Assembly (NCBI GenBank): GCA_947174375.1
Contig: CAMWIS010000073.1
Span: 1 to 8,071, forward strand
Source: an uncultured Bacteroidales bacterium
GTDB taxonomy: Bacteria; Bacteroidota; Bacteroidia; Bacteroidales; P3
Direction of reading: 5' to 3'
Length of the DNA stretch: 8,071 nucleotides
Below are positions 6,296 to 8,071 of this stretch, piece by piece. Under the pieces are notes generated by a model. It saw only the letters and a list, made by a program, of their open reading frames with translations. It was not told where the DNA came from and searched no databases. A program made the position numbers and the translations under genes. Position 1 is the stretch's first letter, and each line of letters starts with the position of its first letter.

Positions 6296-7834
6296 TTATT
6301 CGGAACGACCCGACGGGCAAGCCCCGGCCGCCGCTTTCAAATCATAGATTTCCAATACACCGTCTTTCTGCAATAATTCAAATTCAAAATGCTGCCGCAA
6401 GAACGCTGCGGTCTCTGCATTGTCGCAAAGCACGATATCGCCGGGAAGCAGGTTCCCGCGCCGTTCCAACGTCACCGGATAACCTTGGTCGCGTAACAGA
6501 TAGATGTAAAACAGATGGTGCGCATGATAAGAGTCATTGACAACCACATATCGCCGCTCTTTCAATATATTTTCGGGATGCCGCAACATATTCCGCAAAT
6601 AACGCGTCTTGATATGTGTACCCACCTCCCAATCGGACGTCTCGCGCGGTATGTAAGCGGCTTGATATATCCGCAACACCGCCGGCGTCAGCAGACAAAG
6701 CAGCGATACATAGGCGGCCCATATCCCGACATTCTTCCGAAAGGCTTCGAATATGCCGAAGATGAAAATAGCAGCCAATATACTCAAAAAAGGATAAAGC
6801 GGCAGATCGTACCAATACAATTTGGTCTGCGCCAACGAAATCAACAGCAGATAACTGCCGGACAAAACGACGGAAAACAATGTCAGTCTGTATATACGTT
6901 TATCGGAACCCCATAGACCGAATACCGCACCGCCCATTGCCATGAAAAACCAATAACTGAAACGGGTATCATAAAGGTTCTTGATATAAAACCATATCGG
7001 CTCGCGATGCCCTTCGATAACCGTCAGCAAACGGCCGCCAAATTCATTTTCCCAAACGGCACGCCAATACCCCGGCTCCAAAAACTCGCGCCCGAGATAA
7101 AACCCGCCAACCAAAACGAGCGGGATTGACAGACCGATATATGCATGCCGGTTCATCAAGAGCGCCCGCAAACCTCCCGTCAGCAACGCATAGAGGAACA
7201 AGCCCGGCAAAAAGAACAAGGCGGCGGCACTTTTGGTCAGAATAGCCAACGAAAGGAATACATAGAATGCATATATGTAATTGGCTGACGGATGACCGCC
7301 GGCCCGTTTGGCCGCCACACGGCCTTTTTCCAGAAACAGAAAAAACGACAGGCAATAAACACTGCTCAAGAGCATAAGCAGGGCGTCATAGTCACCGCTC
7401 TTGCCGGCGTGCCCGATAAAAATTCCCGTTGCGGTCAGCAACACCATGTTTTGAATGAAGCCGACATGGAAATTCTTGAGATACGACCGCAAAAAGACGT
7501 AAAACAACACGCAGGTCAGCAATACGGCGAATGCGGAGGGCAAGCGGAACGCAACTTCGTTGACGCCGAAACACCGCATCGAAAGGACTTGCAACCATAT
7601 CAAAAGCGGCGGCTTCGTGTTCCACAAATCGGGCGCCCCCTCGTATGTGGTGACGAAAAAGCGGTGATTCTGCAGCATTTCGTAGCCATTGATAGCCAAC
7701 CGCGCCTCATCCCACACCCTGAGCGGCAGATGCCCGAGATGAAAAAATATCAACGGCACGGCCACCGCCAACCCTATCAGGATGAACACCCACTCGGCGG
7801 AACGGAAACGGCATTTCGGCGGCAGCATACGCAT
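6296..7834 (-). CDS. ArnT/GT39-like integral membrane glycosyltransferase (GT-C fold)
   Basis: A polytopic 512-aa protein with about 11 predicted transmembrane helices (first at about 14-33, last at about 370-389) and a soluble C-terminal domain (about 390-512). The first periplasmic loop carries LRVWDEARLAINGYEM (38-53), where Asp42-Glu43 sits at the catalytic acidic position of PMT/ArnT-type enzymes. NTKPPLLIWLQ (72-82) is another hallmark of this superfamily. GKSGDYDALL (144-153) and QTKLYWYDLPLYPFL (336-350) also match conserved loops. Such enzymes take a sugar from a polyprenyl-phosphate carrier and attach it to lipid A, glycan or protein in the periplasm. The acceptor here is unknown, and I would not call it ArnT. 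The adjacent GT2 gene could supply the donor. The start at 7834 lies about 13 nt from a -7 box; an ATG two codons in (7828) is an alternative. GC content in sampled lines is about 42-55%, against 62-65% in sampled rnr lines, which may hint at acquisition by transfer. Confidence 0.9.
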   Translation of the reverse strand: MRMLPPKCRFRSAEWVFILIGLAVAVPLIFFHLGHLPLRVWDEARLAINGYEMLQNHRFFVTTYEGAPDLWNTKPPLLIWLQVLSMRCFGVNEVAFRLPSAFAVLLTCVLFYVFLRSYLKNFHVGFIQNMVLLTATGIFIGHAGKSGDYDALLMLLSSVYCLSFFLFLEKGRVAAKRAGGHPSANYIYAFYVFLSLAILTKSAAALFFLPGLFLYALLTGGLRALLMNRHAYIGLSIPLVLVGGFYLGREFLEPGYWRAVWENEFGGRLLTVIEGHREPIWFYIKNLYDTRFSYWFFMAMGGAVFGLWGSDKRIYRLTLFSVVLSGSYLLLISLAQTKLYWYDLPLYPFLSILAAIFIFGIFEAFRKNVGIWAAYVSLLCLLTPAVLRIYQAAYIPRETSDWEVGTHIKTRYLRNMLRHPENILKERRYVVVNDSYHAHHLFYIYLLRDQGYPVTLERRGNLLPGDIVLCDNAETAAFLRQHFEFELLQKDGVLEIYDLKAAAGACPSGRSE

Positions 7835-7847
7835 GATAAGATTTTTA

Positions 7848-7855
7848 CAAAGATA
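7848..7855 (-). promoter_or_regulatory. Promoter -7 box for the glycosyltransferase pair
   Basis: TATCTTTG on the minus strand, a full TAnnTTTG match. No TTTG is found at the expected -33 spacing. The first ATG follows 13 nt after the box, so the message would have a 5' leader of only about 6-8 nt (about 14 nt if the second ATG is used). Confidence 0.6.
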
Positions 7856-7905
7856 AGGTTTTTCAAAAAACTGCTACCTTTTGGGTATCGGGAGGGGGCA
7901 TTATA

Positions 7906-7918
7906 CCCCACTGTGGGG
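7906..7918. repeat. 13-bp palindrome between divergent promoters
   Basis: CCCCAC-T-GTGGGG: two 6-bp arms around one central base. It ends one base before the -33 region of the plus-strand promoter, a common place for an operator. As RNA it would form only a 5-bp stem with a 3-nt loop and no U-run, so an operator reading is preferred to a terminator. It does not resemble a classical Fur box. The binding protein is unknown. Confidence 0.4.
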
Positions 7919-7950
7919 ATTGCGCGCCCGCGCACGCGTGTGTATCTTTG
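7919..7950 (+). promoter_or_regulatory. Promoter of the feoA-like gene
   Basis: ATTG at 7919-7922, a 20-nt spacer, then TATCTTTG at 7943-7950, a full TAnnTTTG match. Transcription would start near 7956, giving a leader of about 65-70 nt to the ATG at 8024. The spacer is unusual: 7929-7944 is an unbroken alternating pyrimidine-purine run that contains the palindrome CACGCGTG (7933-7940). Confidence 0.7.
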
Positions 7951-7965
7951 TTTGCTTGCCGGAGT

Positions 7966-8019
7966 TTGCCCCAAAACGGAGGCGGCGGACGGGAACGGAG
8001 GGCTGGGAATATGGGGCAA
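7966..8019 (+). promoter_or_regulatory. Structured G-rich 5' leader of the feoA-like gene
   Basis: Two competing structures can be drawn. First, TTGCCCCA (7966-7973) pairs perfectly with TGGGGCAA (8012-8019), an 8-bp stem that covers the G-rich segment just before the ATG at 8024. Second, four G-runs at 7991-7993, 8000-8002, 8005-8007 and 8013-8016, with loops of 6, 2 and 5 nt, meet the canonical G-quadruplex pattern. Both use the run at 8013-8016, so they exclude each other. Any regulatory role is inferred. Confidence 0.4.
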
Positions 8020-8023
8020 CGGC

Positions 8024-8071
8024 ATGACTGTTATGACGTTAGACGAACTTAAAGAAGGACAGCGGGCCCGC
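8024..8071 (+). CDS. feoA: FeoA-like ferrous iron transport protein (N-terminal fragment)
   Basis: Only 16 codons lie inside the window: MTVMTLDELKEGQRAR. The pattern MTLxELKxGxxAR is characteristic of the start of FeoA, the small SH3-like cytoplasmic partner of the Fe2+ transporter FeoB; in Bacteroidetes it may be a separate gene or fused to FeoB. The call rests on this short match and is moderate. An internal ATG at 8033 would begin MTLDELKEG and is equally plausible as the start. It is the only plus-strand gene here and diverges from the glycosyltransferase unit. It has a good promoter at 7919-7950 and a G-rich leader. The GGGG at 8013-8016 lies 7 nt before the ATG but is not a typical Shine-Dalgarno sequence. 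Confidence 0.55.
   Translation, partial: MTVMTLDELKEGQRAR

Noticed and set aside
8011..8071. Alternative plus-strand start at ATG 8011 in another frame
   Set aside because: It yields MGQRHDCYDVRRT..., without family resemblance, while the frame starting at 8024 gives a FeoA-like N-terminus.

Overview
The window looks like chromosomal DNA from a fairly GC-rich member of the Bacteroidales, most like Rikenellaceae/Alistipes. The evidence is repeated Bacteroidetes-type promoter boxes (TAnnTTTG), a DUF5606 protein (a family confined to Bacteroidetes as far as I know), a PyrK/PyrD type 1B dihydroorotate dehydrogenase, and weak or absent Shine-Dalgarno sequences at most starts. The genus is an inference. 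No tRNA, rRNA, CRISPR array, insertion sequence or phage gene is visible.

Layout, left to right. All genes but the last are on the minus strand. (1) 1-281: the N-terminus of a secreted protein that runs off the left edge, with a -7 box upstream. (2) 396-427: a hairpin terminator for the next gene. (3) 536-682: rpmH (ribosomal protein L34, 48 aa), with a near-consensus promoter at 772-802. (4) 807-5288: a tight four-gene operon, transcribed as DUF5606 gene - pyrK - pyrD - rnr. Its first junction is TAATG, the second has a 17-nt gap with a good ribosome binding site, and the third is an ATGA overlap. The promoter is at 5311-5341. (5) 5336-7834: a two-gene unit, a GT-C type integral membrane glycosyltransferase followed by a GtrB/DPM1-like polyprenyl-phosphate glycosyltransferase. 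(6) 7835-8023: a divergent intergenic region with promoters on both strands, a 13-bp palindrome, a 16-nt alternating pyrimidine-purine tract, and a G-rich structured leader. (7) 8024-8071: the first 16 codons of a probable FeoA (ferrous iron transport) gene on the plus strand.

Functional reading. PyrK and PyrD form the NAD-linked dihydroorotate dehydrogenase of UMP synthesis. RNase R, translated from the same message, degrades structured RNA to nucleotides. DUF5606 has no known function; here it carries a histone H1-like Lys/Ala/Pro tail. The glycosyltransferase pair fits a two-step periplasmic glycosylation: the GT2 enzyme would load a sugar onto a polyprenyl phosphate and the GT-C enzyme would transfer it to a cell-envelope acceptor. 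Lines sampled in that pair are visibly more AT-rich than the operon beside it.

Most of the window is ordinary housekeeping. The best candidates for something new are the feoA leader (a canonical four-run G-quadruplex motif competing with an 8-bp stem), the H1-like tail on DUF5606, and an RNase R that appears to lack the usual N-terminal helix-turn-helix.
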